Assembly: GCA_039105265.1 (NCBI GenBank)
Contig: JAPFFF010000038.1
Coordinates: forward strand, 930,001-994,000
Length of the DNA: 64,000 bases
From: Tritrichomonas musculus
Lineage: Eukaryota; Parabasalia; Tritrichomonadida; Tritrichomonadidae
Reading direction: 5' to 3'
Below the pieces are notes generated by a model. The model saw only the letters and a program-made list of their open reading frames with translations, was not told the DNA's origin and did not search any database. The translations under genes and the position numbers were made by a program. Within the stretch, counting starts at the first letter, position 1. Each line of letters begins with the position of its first letter. This document shows positions 51,301 to 59,091 of this stretch, in pieces.

Positions 51301-52536
51301 GATTGGAGGATCTTCATAGAATATGCAGTATAGCATAATGACACCTGACTTGGCTGATAATTTAAGAGTGAAATTGTAGTTCGTTAATTCAGGGGATTCA
51401 TACAAAAGAGCACTTTCTTGTGTGTAAGAAGAATATTGGCTTGCTGTCTCATAAATCCCATTGTAACTAATATTAATCTCATGCATGTGAGCAGCTTTCA
51501 CTCCATACACCCAAAATTTGGAGCAATACAAAGGAATTGTTGCAGTTCCACCGCTATTGGCATATTGTCTAGCACCGCCAATTCCATCTGATTCTTTTGT
51601 CCAAGACGATGTTCCTGTAAAGTCCGTTGAATTTGCCCTTTTAGACCTAAATGATGGCCAATAAACAAGCTTGTATATTTCATAATGCTTGTCATTTTGT
51701 GCTGTAATAAGTCGAATCTTATGTTCTTTGTATTCAAGAGGATCTGACCTATACAATAATGTAAATCTATTTGTATTTTGACCTAAGTTTTTGTATTCAG
51801 TAACAATATCTAACTCTTCTCCATCTAGTTCAATCTTAAAGCTTCCTAGCCACTGGTTTTGGGAACCATAAATGCCAAATTGCACCCCTTTAAATGTATA
51901 ATGTAAAACTAAGTCACCAGATTGTTTTTTATCTGACCAACAAGATAATCCACATTGATGTGCTTTTTCTGATGTTAAGTCATTGGTCTCGCAGTTTAAA
52001 TTCTGAGAGCTTCCATGTTTTGACTCTTCAAAACGAACATCTTGGCCTTTAAAATGGCATTTGATCTCTGTTCCTGAACGTTGAAATTGTAAAAAGCCTA
52101 TTGATATTGGAATTGTATCTGATACTGGATTTGAGATTTTGTTATCTAATATTTTTTTATTATAATGGTATTTCGTGCTTTGGTAAGGAATAAGATCAGG
52201 GAGTTTAATTTCATAGTTTGGTTCAATTTCTATTGTTTTATAAATTGGTAAAAGTCCGGTTTTTAATTGTATTTTTATTTTTTGTGAATAACATAATGTT
52301 TTAATTGTAACATTCTTGTCTTTAAAGTATCTATAATCTATTTTTATTGAAAATTCTTTTTGTTTTGAGTATAAAATAAGTTCAATTTCTTTTTCATTTT
52401 GCAAATATTTATTCAATTGTGAATCTAATACTGAGGCATCAATTCGATCAGTTGAACATAATGGATGGCATTCATTGTTACATATGCAAATATTTTTCTT
52501 TGCTAGAGCTATTGATAGAAAGAAAAACCACAGCAT
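45361..52536 (-). CDS. Giant Pmp-like surface protein with F-S/T-x-S hexapeptide stalk
   Basis: 2391 residues, ATG at 52536. Signal peptide MLWFFFLSIALA, then a Cys-rich N-terminus. Three tandem ~250-residue modules at about 145-410, 414-670 and 673-930 share SIGFLQFQR/SVGLTQM, a QCG..C motif, FKG.KF..YG, I.LDG, YKEHTVRI, YKLVYWPS and TDGIGG; they look like carbohydrate-binding-type jelly rolls. A right-handed beta-helix follows (~930-1445; HGGALAIQ, FESNAANSN), as in chlamydial Pmp and trichomonad Pmp-like proteins. About 100 hexapeptides F(S/T)xSxx come next (~1449-2062), then another beta-helix (~2070-2320; GGGGGVFINN, YGGAVFI). One transmembrane helix at ~2345-2368 (SSIFVVALLAIFIILLAFAF) leads to an acidic tail with a CIHHDLA end. 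A cell-surface adhesin-type role is inferred. Confidence 0.88.
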   Translation of the reverse strand: MLWFFFLSIALAKKNICICNNECHPLCSTDRIDASVLDSQLNKYLQNEKEIELILYSKQKEFSIKIDYRYFKDKNVTIKTLCYSQKIKIQLKTGLLPIYKTIEIEPNYEIKLPDLIPYQSTKYHYNKKILDNKISNPVSDTIPISIGFLQFQRSGTEIKCHFKGQDVRFEESKHGSSQNLNCETNDLTSEKAHQCGLSCWSDKKQSGDLVLHYTFKGVQFGIYGSQNQWLGSFKIELDGEELDIVTEYKNLGQNTNRFTLLYRSDPLEYKEHKIRLITAQNDKHYEIYKLVYWPSFRSKRANSTDFTGTSSWTKESDGIGGARQYANSGGTATIPLYCSKFWVYGVKAAHMHEINISYNGIYETASQYSSYTQESALLYESPELTNYNFTLKLSAKSGVIMLYCIFYEDPPIPMSVGLTQMTFEGNNNCVLRDNSPIPFKTDINSFRCNYDNLNSPDAYQCGVVCTSTNGNYSYKFKGTKFGLYGHYDSNYGKFDIELDGVIINEVDESIKTKSYELLYESDVYNYKEHTVRIISKNQLYSLYKLVYWPSTKAIRLNATEFHASNAGFTRETDGIGGVQEYKYKGSITMDLKCSKFWFYGVTNTHLESISFSYDNVHETFNQKNARDSGVLFYESPEFELSTKRLSFSVQSQSLMLYAIYYEQEKPKETPIPVSIGFLDLERTGTFKCGGKHLTNDAQFSTSNSQLSDPKNFNCPLDDLDSGHQCGIRCYTDNGGYTYKFKGVKFDIYGTKADGNYKFDIELDGTIIATPDENQNEWVPYTIVYQSDILPYKEHTVKILAKNKQYEIYKFAYWPSLNAIRVNSTSFNKTGNWEIETDGVGGVREIANRQKDSFATNFSTSKFWLFGSLASHIEGFKLTINKVETQVSEVAATRKDSTIAYEHNETSHNLMFVNGSSIETAVVSSIFYQTRPSSIEYIDKTFRKTLPYFQILVKESLIRQISGCTFDNIEEDFDYIITLEQEVLMNDDVFQYDEQQTNQPAPINVRYNGQLTLRNCSFNNARSRTVDGGNVFFCGVDFTIEVYFISCQFHNCGSSKDFAIISIQNPKSKINLYNCSFIYDSSDSSSIALSSKCMYAYFDECQFNNTRGITISRTGITDPSEFAVTSSIFDSCGSDTMNYLNLALGKPSLITFENNVISNIVRNEGQKFTIYMTADSNIQELQLTNVSFINNSCCSLFGGGVGLYIEKTISILFFDCKFINNKAGSDNSNRNSMLSEIDPNYRAGDGGGVQLGFLRNLKESAIKFEQCEFRDNKAIRHGGALAIQTTSTVEIINCTFESNAANSNIDSFSLELLWENHFDKKTQGRGGAIYINPAFSYTSSSSSGSDFSMVSVSIRECTFSMNLALDGYAIYIEGDDPGTSFEFLNNKFYDNFNADPDNDPNITERGIIATEIHRILKKDVRDNNEFSNNQISANQKDLVYVDHYGNIIPTMAFSESFAFTYSNQFSHSSVFSNSNQFTQTSAFTNTDSFSHSDVFTDSKTFPTSRFTSSDVFSFTNKFSESNLFSDSEKFTESHDFSHSSPFSKSQVFSPTEKFSKTGFFSLSALFTKSNEFSVSSLFTESNQFSQSKEFSGSNVFSESGHFSKTDHFSLSTLFTKSSKFSVSELFTYSGKFSLSIVFSLSNPFSETSQFSKSDYFSLSTAFSKSKEFSDSYQFTESGIFSFSNQFSSSKLFSESSGFSETGKFTETSEFSFSASFSKSSEFSDSESFTDSSKFSPSDVFSKSSGFSETGRFTETGEFSFSTIFSKSNEFSDSDSFTDSCKFSSSKMFTKSGVFSETGRFTETGKFSFSAAFSKSSEFSDSVSFSKSSGFSISQYFSNSEKFSETGLFSMTNDFSHSIHFSVSSEFSHSKEFSKSKEFSQSRAFSETGFFSATDSFTLTEKFTFSQLFTISQDFSLSKGFTTSMHFTHSDHFSRTDHFSETERFSLTEKFSLTNDFSYSTEFTNSFHFTRTSQFSSTAAFSSSEQFSHSIHFTHSESFTHSESFSQSKPFTSSPTFSLSTKFTNSRPFSITSDFSVSNQFSKSYIFSHTYDFSESYAFTPSASLIPNDPLCSIIDELGNMTLSDRCEYEGSENHKVTVEITRSYFTDFNNNNDGGAIQVKNCDVRCNGTHFINCSSNEGGGGGVFINNTLNNETSIDLINLTFINCNAMYGGAVFIRAMHESSRILVLNCLFDSNRAYGIKSDTKLYGGSSLFLATHGANVTDCVFLHSKGQGGAVKIEKYDFGLNYNSNRRVKQLEENAISISITGCDFDEDKESQISIFDASGNEGEKVELINCNFKGKSAKEANYIDAEKNGINKHKFNDTSVIRNYIGFDDKKKVENNQKKMKNKSSIFVVALLAIFIILLAFAFVKIDDDDENDDFNHDDCIHHDLA
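46350..48190. repeat. 18-bp degenerate coding repeat (hexapeptide stalk)
   Basis: Encodes the F(S/T)xSxx hexapeptides of the surface protein. Period 18 bp, with larger units: blocks containing SGFSETGRFTETGEFSFS recur three or four times around 47050-47460. The opposite and shifted frames are open as a side effect and are not genes. Confidence 0.85.
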
Positions 52537-53749
52537 ATTAAAAAATAATTGTCAAAACTATGAAAAACCGTTTATTATTCGTTTTTTAAAACTTAAATAT
52601 CTAATTGTATGAATTGATTAATCATATATTAAATGTATTATTATTTATTATTTTAATTTAAAATAATATAATATTAAAAATAATATTATTACAATAAAAA
52701 GATATGGATGAATTATGGAATAACAATTAAAAAAATTGGACTATTCAAAAAACAAAAAAAAAAATGAAAATTGAGATTAACCATGAAGTTTTCAAAGGTT
52801 ATTTTTTTTCTTTCAAATTTGATTTTAAATAATTTTAAATATCTTCCATTCTTTAATAATAAAAAGAGAGATATTATTAATTTAATAATTAATATTATAT
52901 TTTATATATTAATATTATTGAAATACCTTGAAATAAATGAGTTCTTTTAATATAAAATGTTTTTTAGTCCTCTATTCAAATTGGCAATTAAAATGATTAA
53001 TCTCAAGTTAATTTTTAATTATTTATTATAAAGGAAAAAGATATAATGTTATAATACTGAAAAGTGTGAAAATCTGACTTCGATTTCTCATTTTATTGAA
53101 TTTGTTTGAACATCATTCAAATTGAATGAACTTACCCATATTCTTTAATAAATTGATGTTTTAAATTGTTCCTATTTATGAAGACAAATAAAATGATTAA
53201 TTTCAAGTTAATTTTTTAATTATTTTTTATAAAGGAAAAAGATATCATGTTATAATACTGAAAAGTGTGAAAATCTGACTTCTATTTCTGATTTTATTGA
53301 ATTTGTATTAACATCATTCAAATTGAATAACATCTCAAATATAAAACAAAAACACTCAAAAAATCTTATATTTTCAGATTCTTGGGTAAATTAATACTAA
53401 TTAATTACATAATAGCTTAAAAAGCAAAAATGTGTATAAAACCCCCATATATTAACCATCAATAATGTTTTCAAATTTGTTAGCAAAGAATAGATTTTCC
53501 ACTTTTTGAAAAGTAATGTAATCTACATTAGTTTAAATTTTTTTGAAGAAATTTTTGAAGTAAAATTTGAAAAAATACGCTGAAAACAGGCTCTATTATG
53601 CATTCAATCCAAAACAGTTTGTTTTTATGAACAGATATTAGATAAAGAACAAATACCAAAATTATAATTAATTATATTATTATTATTTTAATTTTATTTT
53701 CAATTTAATATATTGAACTATATTTAAATAGTTCAGAGGTTACAGATTT
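52537..53749. other. 1.2-kb spacer
   Basis: No gene seen. AAACGGTTTTTCATAG lies about 25-40 bp upstream of the surface-protein ATG on the minus strand and contains a TCATA initiator-like site. The rest includes the 140-bp duplication listed next. Confidence 0.5.
52990..53330. repeat. 140-bp direct duplication
   Basis: 52991-53129 and 53191-53329 are about 93% alike (both contain AAAGGAAAAAGATAT then GTTATAATACTGAAAAGTGT and GAAAATCTGACTTC), spaced 200 bp apart. Neither copy codes for a protein. Confidence 0.85.
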
Positions 53750-55138
53750 TTAAATATCGCTAGCAATATATATATCATCAGCCATTTGATCTATATTTGG
53801 CATTGATATGCTTTTATTAATTCTCTGAGAAGTAGGAGTTCGTATTAATGGATAAGCTGGCTTTTTATTTACAATCAAAGCAGGATTGATATGACAATTA
53901 ATTTTCAATCCGCCGAGATCACGTTGAATTTTACTTATTTTTCCAGTGGATGAGCTTGCAAGTACATTCTTTTCTTTTAGCACTCTTGATGTTTTCGCTT
54001 TGAAAACAGGTTTTGGATGGCGCATTGTAAAACATAATGGTTTTCTTGGTACATCTCTATAGTACAATGCTTTACTTTTATGAAGACGACAAATCGGCTG
54101 AAATATTTTGTATTGAATTGAATCATCATATTGATTGATCTCCAAAATACCACTTTCGTTTCCCATATCGCATGAATAAGAAGACGCTGAAAAAACTGTT
54201 ATGCACTTTTTTCCAAAATGCTCTGAAATACCGTTTTCTATGAATTGATGTGCCCGAATAATTCTTTTAAATGAATTTTCATTCAAAAACTTGGTAACAG
54301 CGTTTTTATTATATAAATATCCGTGACCTCGATGACTAGGTCGATAAGAGCCTAAATGAAATGATGAAGGATCACTCCATAAGATATCTGTTAAGAGCAA
54401 ATCTTCACCAAATGAATTGATAGGTCTTGTAATGAAATCAAGAAGATCAATTCCTTGTAATTGTGGACTTAAACCTCCATGTATACAAAAAGTTGACTTA
54501 TTTACAATGGCTGCTATTGGCATATATGAAAATGCTCTAATAAAAGCTCGATAAAGATTTCCTGTGTATTGATAACGATCTGAACAATCTGTACTGCTAA
54601 GTTGATGTTCATTCCCGTTTTGAAATATGTTTTCATTATCAAATTTTCCAATTTTTTTCTTTTCTTTCTTCTTTTTTGGTCTGCTATAATTTAGAATTTC
54701 ATCTTTAAAACCGTATTTACTACATACCGAATCAAATTCATGATTTCCACGAATTAAAAAGAAATCATTTGGTCTCAAAACTTTCATTACAAATAAAATA
54801 GTAATGCATTCTAATGAAAAATTGCCACGATCAATATAATCTCCAAGAAAAAGAACTTTGCATTGTTTTTCTGTAACATATTTTAGAATTCGCAGTAAAT
54901 CGTGAAAACTTCCATGTATATCGCCAACAACTATTAAATCTCCTTTGATTTCAAGAACATTATTTTCATTTTCGAAAATATCTCTGGTCTCTTGGCATAG
55001 TTTTATTAAGATATCTTCAGTAAAAGATGGAATTGGAATTCCGTCTTTTGCTGAGTTTCCAACATCGAGCAATTGCTCTAGTGGGAGATTTGAAATAAAA
55101 GAATATGCTGAAAAAATGTAAGCTGAGATATTGGACAT
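53750..55138 (-). CDS. PPP-family serine/threonine protein phosphatase
   Basis: 462 residues from ATG 55136-55138; the frame opens 19 codons earlier at a TTG, but TCACTTT, an initiator-like site, lies directly before this ATG. All metal and catalytic motifs are present: GDIHG 72-76, GDYIDRG 99-105, RGNHE 130-134, then IHGG, ILWSDPSS and RAHQ. It resembles PP1/PP2A. Two departures: a ~45-residue basic and Asn-rich insert after the YGF segment (SRPKKKKEKKKIGKFDNEN), and the end of the core reads FSASSYS where PP1 has FSAPNYC. A ~120-residue C-terminal extension is basic and Ser/Pro-containing. Removes phosphate from Ser/Thr; the extension may direct it to a partner. Confidence 0.9.
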   Translation of the reverse strand: MSNISAYIFSAYSFISNLPLEQLLDVGNSAKDGIPIPSFTEDILIKLCQETRDIFENENNVLEIKGDLIVVGDIHGSFHDLLRILKYVTEKQCKVLFLGDYIDRGNFSLECITILFVMKVLRPNDFFLIRGNHEFDSVCSKYGFKDEILNYSRPKKKKEKKKIGKFDNENIFQNGNEHQLSSTDCSDRYQYTGNLYRAFIRAFSYMPIAAIVNKSTFCIHGGLSPQLQGIDLLDFITRPINSFGEDLLLTDILWSDPSSFHLGSYRPSHRGHGYLYNKNAVTKFLNENSFKRIIRAHQFIENGISEHFGKKCITVFSASSYSCDMGNESGILEINQYDDSIQYKIFQPICRLHKSKALYYRDVPRKPLCFTMRHPKPVFKAKTSRVLKEKNVLASSSTGKISKIQRDLGGLKINCHINPALIVNKKPAYPLIRTPTSQRINKSISMPNIDQMADDIYIASDI

Positions 55139-55195
55139 AAAGTGATTAGAAAAAATTTCAATAGATAAAATTGTAGATTTGAACTGCCTTCTCAA

Positions 55196-55816
55196 AATTT
55201 TGAATTTATATTTAAATCAAATTGTGTGTATGTTTGCTTTTCTTTCACATCTATTTATCGGAAAGGCCAAATAGAAAAATTTATTTATTTTATTTTATTT
55301 TAGATAATTATTGGATTTTTCAGTTGCTTTTATATGTTTTGTTTTGTTTTGTTTTTAATTTCAACAAAAATAATATTTTACATTTAGAATTATCATACTA
55401 AAATTTAGTATACCAATGTTTTTTCACTTGATTGGTAATAATTCATAGATTCTCAATGTACCTTGTTTGGAAAAGCTAATTAGTGTAATTAAATAAGTTT
55501 TTTTCAAATGTTAAAAAAGGTTGATGAGATAGTATTGAGTATTATGACGAGAAATCATTAATTTTTATTTACTTGGGCTTGAGAAAAAAGCATTACAAAT
55601 AAGTAATATTATTAACAATTCTCTAGAATTTTCCTGAATTAATGATATTTTTATATTATATCATCAACAAAACATTAATGAAAAAATTATTATAAAATTT
55701 TTTTATATTTGCGATAGTTTTTAGTTATAAATTTATAAATAATCTAATTTATTAAAAATATATATAATATAAAATTATGCAAATTAAATGAGAAAATTAT
55801 TGGTGAATACACCTCT
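55196..55816. other. AT-rich spacer
   Basis: Nothing recognised beyond low-complexity T tracts. Confidence 0.5.
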
Positions 55817-56012
55817 CAACTATCAAATTCGAATATAACTTTTTTTTTTTATTTTTTATTTTTTATTTTTTTTTTTATTGGTATTTATGATACCAAATAA
55901 AGTTCTTTAGGAGCAAAGCAGGTTCTTGAACTTTTTCAATGAGTCTATTCAAAAATTAGAAAAACCAGCTATGCCATTAAGAGACTGACTTTATCAAGCC
56001 AGCCATTTTTTT

Positions 56013-57095
56013 TTAAAATGTTGTATTGTCAAAGTTATCATATTCAAATCCATCGTTCTCATAACTGAAACAATAATTATTGTTATTCGATTCAGTATTA
56101 ATTTCATTGTCAACTAGTGTAGCACCAAATTCATCGTTTTCATTACTGAAACAACAATTATTGTAATTCGATTCGCTATTAAAGAAACCACAAAGATTAT
56201 TGTTTTCATTTTCATCCAGAAATGATATATTTTGATCGTCATCTTGTTCTATATTATTTTCAAAATCACTCAAAATTGTATAAATTTCATTGTCATCAGG
56301 TTCGGTATCATTTTCTTTGCAATCTAATTTAGCATTATTTTCATTGTAATTTACTTCAGTATTATTTTCATGATCTTTCAAAATAGTATCATTTTCATTG
56401 TGATTTACTGTATTATCGTTATCATTTTCATTACGATTTAATGTTGTATTATTTTCATGAGCATTTGAAGCAGATTGATCTTGATTATTATTATCATCAC
56501 TATTATGAGTTATTTCTTCTTTTGTGTTTATAAGAACATTGATCATCGATTTGAAGTTTTTGAAAAGTGTTTGCATCGTTTTTTCTGGATATTTAAATAT
56601 GTACCAATTTTCAATAATATAAGTTACAAATGCATTATAGAATTGTGTTGGATATTGATGTCCAAATCTGTTCATTCTAACGTTCAGGTCAGTTAAAGAT
56701 GCTTTACGTAATGCTCGTTTATCCATTTTAAAGGTTGGTTCATTAGAATTCAGTAATTTATATATTTCAATGAGCAGTTCTATAAATTTTTGTATGTTAC
56801 TTCTCCTTATGCCATATAACTTAAGCAATCCAGCGAAATCTTGAAGTTTCTTAATACCATGTTTATCAAGATAATCGGAATCAATGCGAATATAAATAAA
56901 CACTTTATTTTTTTCTTCATCTTTTGTTGCCAGTTTCTCTTTGTTTTTAATGCAATCACATCCAAGCATGTGATTTTGATATTCGCCTCTCTTTGTTTTT
57001 CCCATTAATAAAAATGAAATGTTAAAAGATATCACATCACTATCAGAGTTGACCAAAATTTTCTTTAAATTTATCGGCTTTAATTTTTTATTCAT
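56013..57095 (-). CDS. Unknown Asn-rich-tailed protein, copy B
   Basis: 360 residues, ATG at 57095. It has a different first dozen residues from copy A (MNKKLKPINLKKILVNSDSD against MILKKILVNSDSD), because the DNA just upstream was rearranged. The next ~180 residues are almost identical. The tail (N, D, E repeats) gained a further block (VDNEINTESNNNNYCFSYEN) and ends at NTTF. Family not recognised; no signal peptide, helix or enzyme motif. A duplicated gene with a fast-changing repeat tail. Confidence 0.65.
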   Translation of the reverse strand: MNKKLKPINLKKILVNSDSDVISFNISFLLMGKTKRGEYQNHMLGCDCIKNKEKLATKDEEKNKVFIYIRIDSDYLDKHGIKKLQDFAGLLKLYGIRRSNIQKFIELLIEIYKLLNSNEPTFKMDKRALRKASLTDLNVRMNRFGHQYPTQFYNAFVTYIIENWYIFKYPEKTMQTLFKNFKSMINVLINTKEEITHNSDDNNNQDQSASNAHENNTTLNRNENDNDNTVNHNENDTILKDHENNTEVNYNENNAKLDCKENDTEPDDNEIYTILSDFENNIEQDDDQNISFLDENENNNLCGFFNSESNYNNCCFSNENDEFGATLVDNEINTESNNNNYCFSYENDGFEYDNFDNTTF

Positions 57096-57178
57096 AAAAC
57101 TTTTATGCTATTCATTCTCAGTATTCATAAAATATTTATGCCGATAAATTTAAAGGAAATTTTGGTCAACTCTGATAG
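57040..57178. repeat. Inverted duplication at the gene start (39-bp arms)
   Basis: 57040-57078, the codons around KILVNSDSD of copy B, is repeated inverted at 57140-57178 with one mismatch. The 61-bp loop holds CATAAAACTTTTATG; its reverse complement CATAAAAGTTTTATG occurs again at ~57213. The arrangement places the start of the gene inside a hairpin. Confidence 0.85.
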
Positions 57179-57531
57179 TAAATAAATATATGTATATATT
57201 AAGAAGGAATGGCATAAAAGTTTTATGAACTCATGAGCATTGAATCGCAAAATAAACATTCAAAATAAAAAATTAAAATATCTCCACAAAAAACCCATTA
57301 AATAAAGTATTTTACTAAATTAAATGGTAAAATATTATATTTTAGTAAATAAATATATGTATATATTAAATGTACCAAAATTTGAAAAAGATATCTCCAC
57401 AAACAATGGGAAGAGAAAATGAAGTAAAACTTTTTCAATAGTTTAGAATATAAAAAAATTATAGAGTAACTTTTATGCTATTTAAACTGTTAAAAATCAG
57501 AGGTTTTATTTGCCATAACTCTAAAATTATA

Positions 57532-57618
57532 GCATCTTTTTATATTTTTCCATAATTTTTACTGAGACTTACAATATAAAGGAAGGATCGGTAAAAATTT
57601 TGTAACATAAAAAGATGC
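57532..57618. repeat. Small hairpin repeat, copy 1
   Basis: GCATCTTTTTAT at the left and ATAAAAAGATGC at the right enclose ATAATTTTTACTGAGACTTA...AAGGAAGGATC.GTAAAAATT. The same ~85-bp unit occurs at 61034-61118. Confidence 0.8.
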
Positions 57619-57909
57619 TCTTTTTTATAAATAAATGTAAAAATTCATGATGAATTTCATGATATCAAAGAGATAATTTCCAAATGTAAAATTCATCATA
57701 AAATTTCCTATTTGAAATTAATGTATTCAATTAAGAACCTATAATATCTTGCTAGAAATAATAAAAAAATTGGAGCTTTTTTTATTGTTTGGTTATTCAG
57801 CAATTGAATTTAAATAAAAGTTTCAATTTTTTTATTATTTGAAGTCACTTTGCAATTTATTTCAAGAAATCTGCAAATTTAGATGACCTGTTTTGCATAA
57901 AAATGTATA

Positions 57910-58468
57910 CAAAATGCTAATTGATGGAGATGGAAGGAGCCAGATACTAGAAAATGATAGCTATGCAAGAATGCTTTATAAAGGAAATGGAATTCCACGT
58001 GATTTTACAGACTTTTCTGTTTATTTGAAAAAGGGTGCTGATAATGGAATAGTAAATTCAATGGTCCTTTAATACTTCCATTTTAAATGAAGGAAAAAAA
58101 TGTAACAATGAACAAAAAAGAAGCTTTGCATAATTTCAAAATGTTTGCAGAAAAAGATAACATTGAAAGGAGTTGGTGTCCCTGTTAATAGAAAATATAA
58201 ATTGGCTATAGAAAAAGGAAGTGTGGAGGCTAAGTATCTTTGTGGAATGTCGTTTTTTATTGATGAGAGCATTGAAAACGATAAAAATGAAGGTTTGAAA
58301 TGTATAACAATGGCATCAGATAATGGACACATTGATTTAATAGAGGTTTATAAACAAATGCTTGAAGGAGGCATTGGAGTTCCAGCAAATGAAGAAGAAG
58401 CAAAAAAGAATATTGAAATGGCAAAAAATATTAATGTTTTTTTTTTTTTTTTTTTACTATATTTATGA
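57910..58468 (+). pseudogene. Sel1-repeat protein relic
   Basis: Sel1-like text runs through more than one frame: SYARMLYKGNGIPRDFTDFS then KKGADNGIVNSM, followed by stops, KKEALHNFKMFAEKDNIE, and in another frame YKLAIEKGSVEAKYLCGMSF, CITMASDNGHIDLIEVYKQM and GGIGVPANEEEAKKNIEMAK, ending in a poly-T-encoded FFFFF. At least one frameshift near 58160 and stops near 58070-58095. A dead member of the family also represented at 19779-21475, but not a close copy of it. Confidence 0.7.
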
Positions 58469-59071
58469 AGATAAAAGCAATTAAAATAACAATAAACCCA
58501 TTAGATTAAAAAGACAATATATTCCCTATTATTGATTACAATATGAAAAAAAACTCAGATTAGTTTTCAGCATATTTTTTAAAATATATATCAAAAAAAA
58601 TATTTTTTAAAAATTATAATAGGCTATATGCTTAAATTATGTGAAAATTTTGATTTTAAATTCTGGATACCTACATGAATATAGTGAATATTTCAAAGAA
58701 ATAAGAGGCTCTTATATAAGGAAAGTAAATAAACTGGTAAGTAACAAATTATATAAATTTCCTTTTTCCCAGAATCTATTTTCAAGTAACGTTTGAAAAA
58801 TTTAAAAATCGCACAGTTTTTTTTAATTCAAATTTATTAAACGTTATTCAATTTATTAAAGCATTATATATTCAAAACTTCGAATTAAAATTTTCTTAAA
58901 GTATTATTTTATTTGAATTTTTTTAATATTAATAACATTATATTATCAAATATATAATATTATATAATTACGATTTAAATATAATAATAAATAAAAATAC
59001 AATTTTTTATATAATGAAAAAAATATTTCCGAAATAATGTTTTGTTATAATTGAAAACTCCATTGAAAAAA
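58469..59071. other. AT-rich spacer
   Basis: No gene or clear repeat. Confidence 0.5.
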
Positions 59072-59091
59072 CTTTTGATAGAATTTTTCCG
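59072..59091 (+). promoter_or_regulatory. CTTTTGATA motif before the kinase start
   Basis: CTTTTGATA at 59072-59080, 11 nt before the ATG; the same nine bases lie 8 nt before the SDR ATG. A shared core-promoter element is possible. Confidence 0.3.

Larger units (their letters stand above)
55817..57290. repeat. Segmental duplication, copy B (partner 28600-29800)
   Basis: Nearly identical to copy A from AACTATCAAATT to beyond TCAGAGTTGACCAAAATTTT. Compared with copy A, about 200 bp of extra DNA containing an inverted partial copy of the gene start (57140-57178) lies between the coding part and the shared AAAATATCTCCACAAAAAAC at ~57270. Confidence 0.85.
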
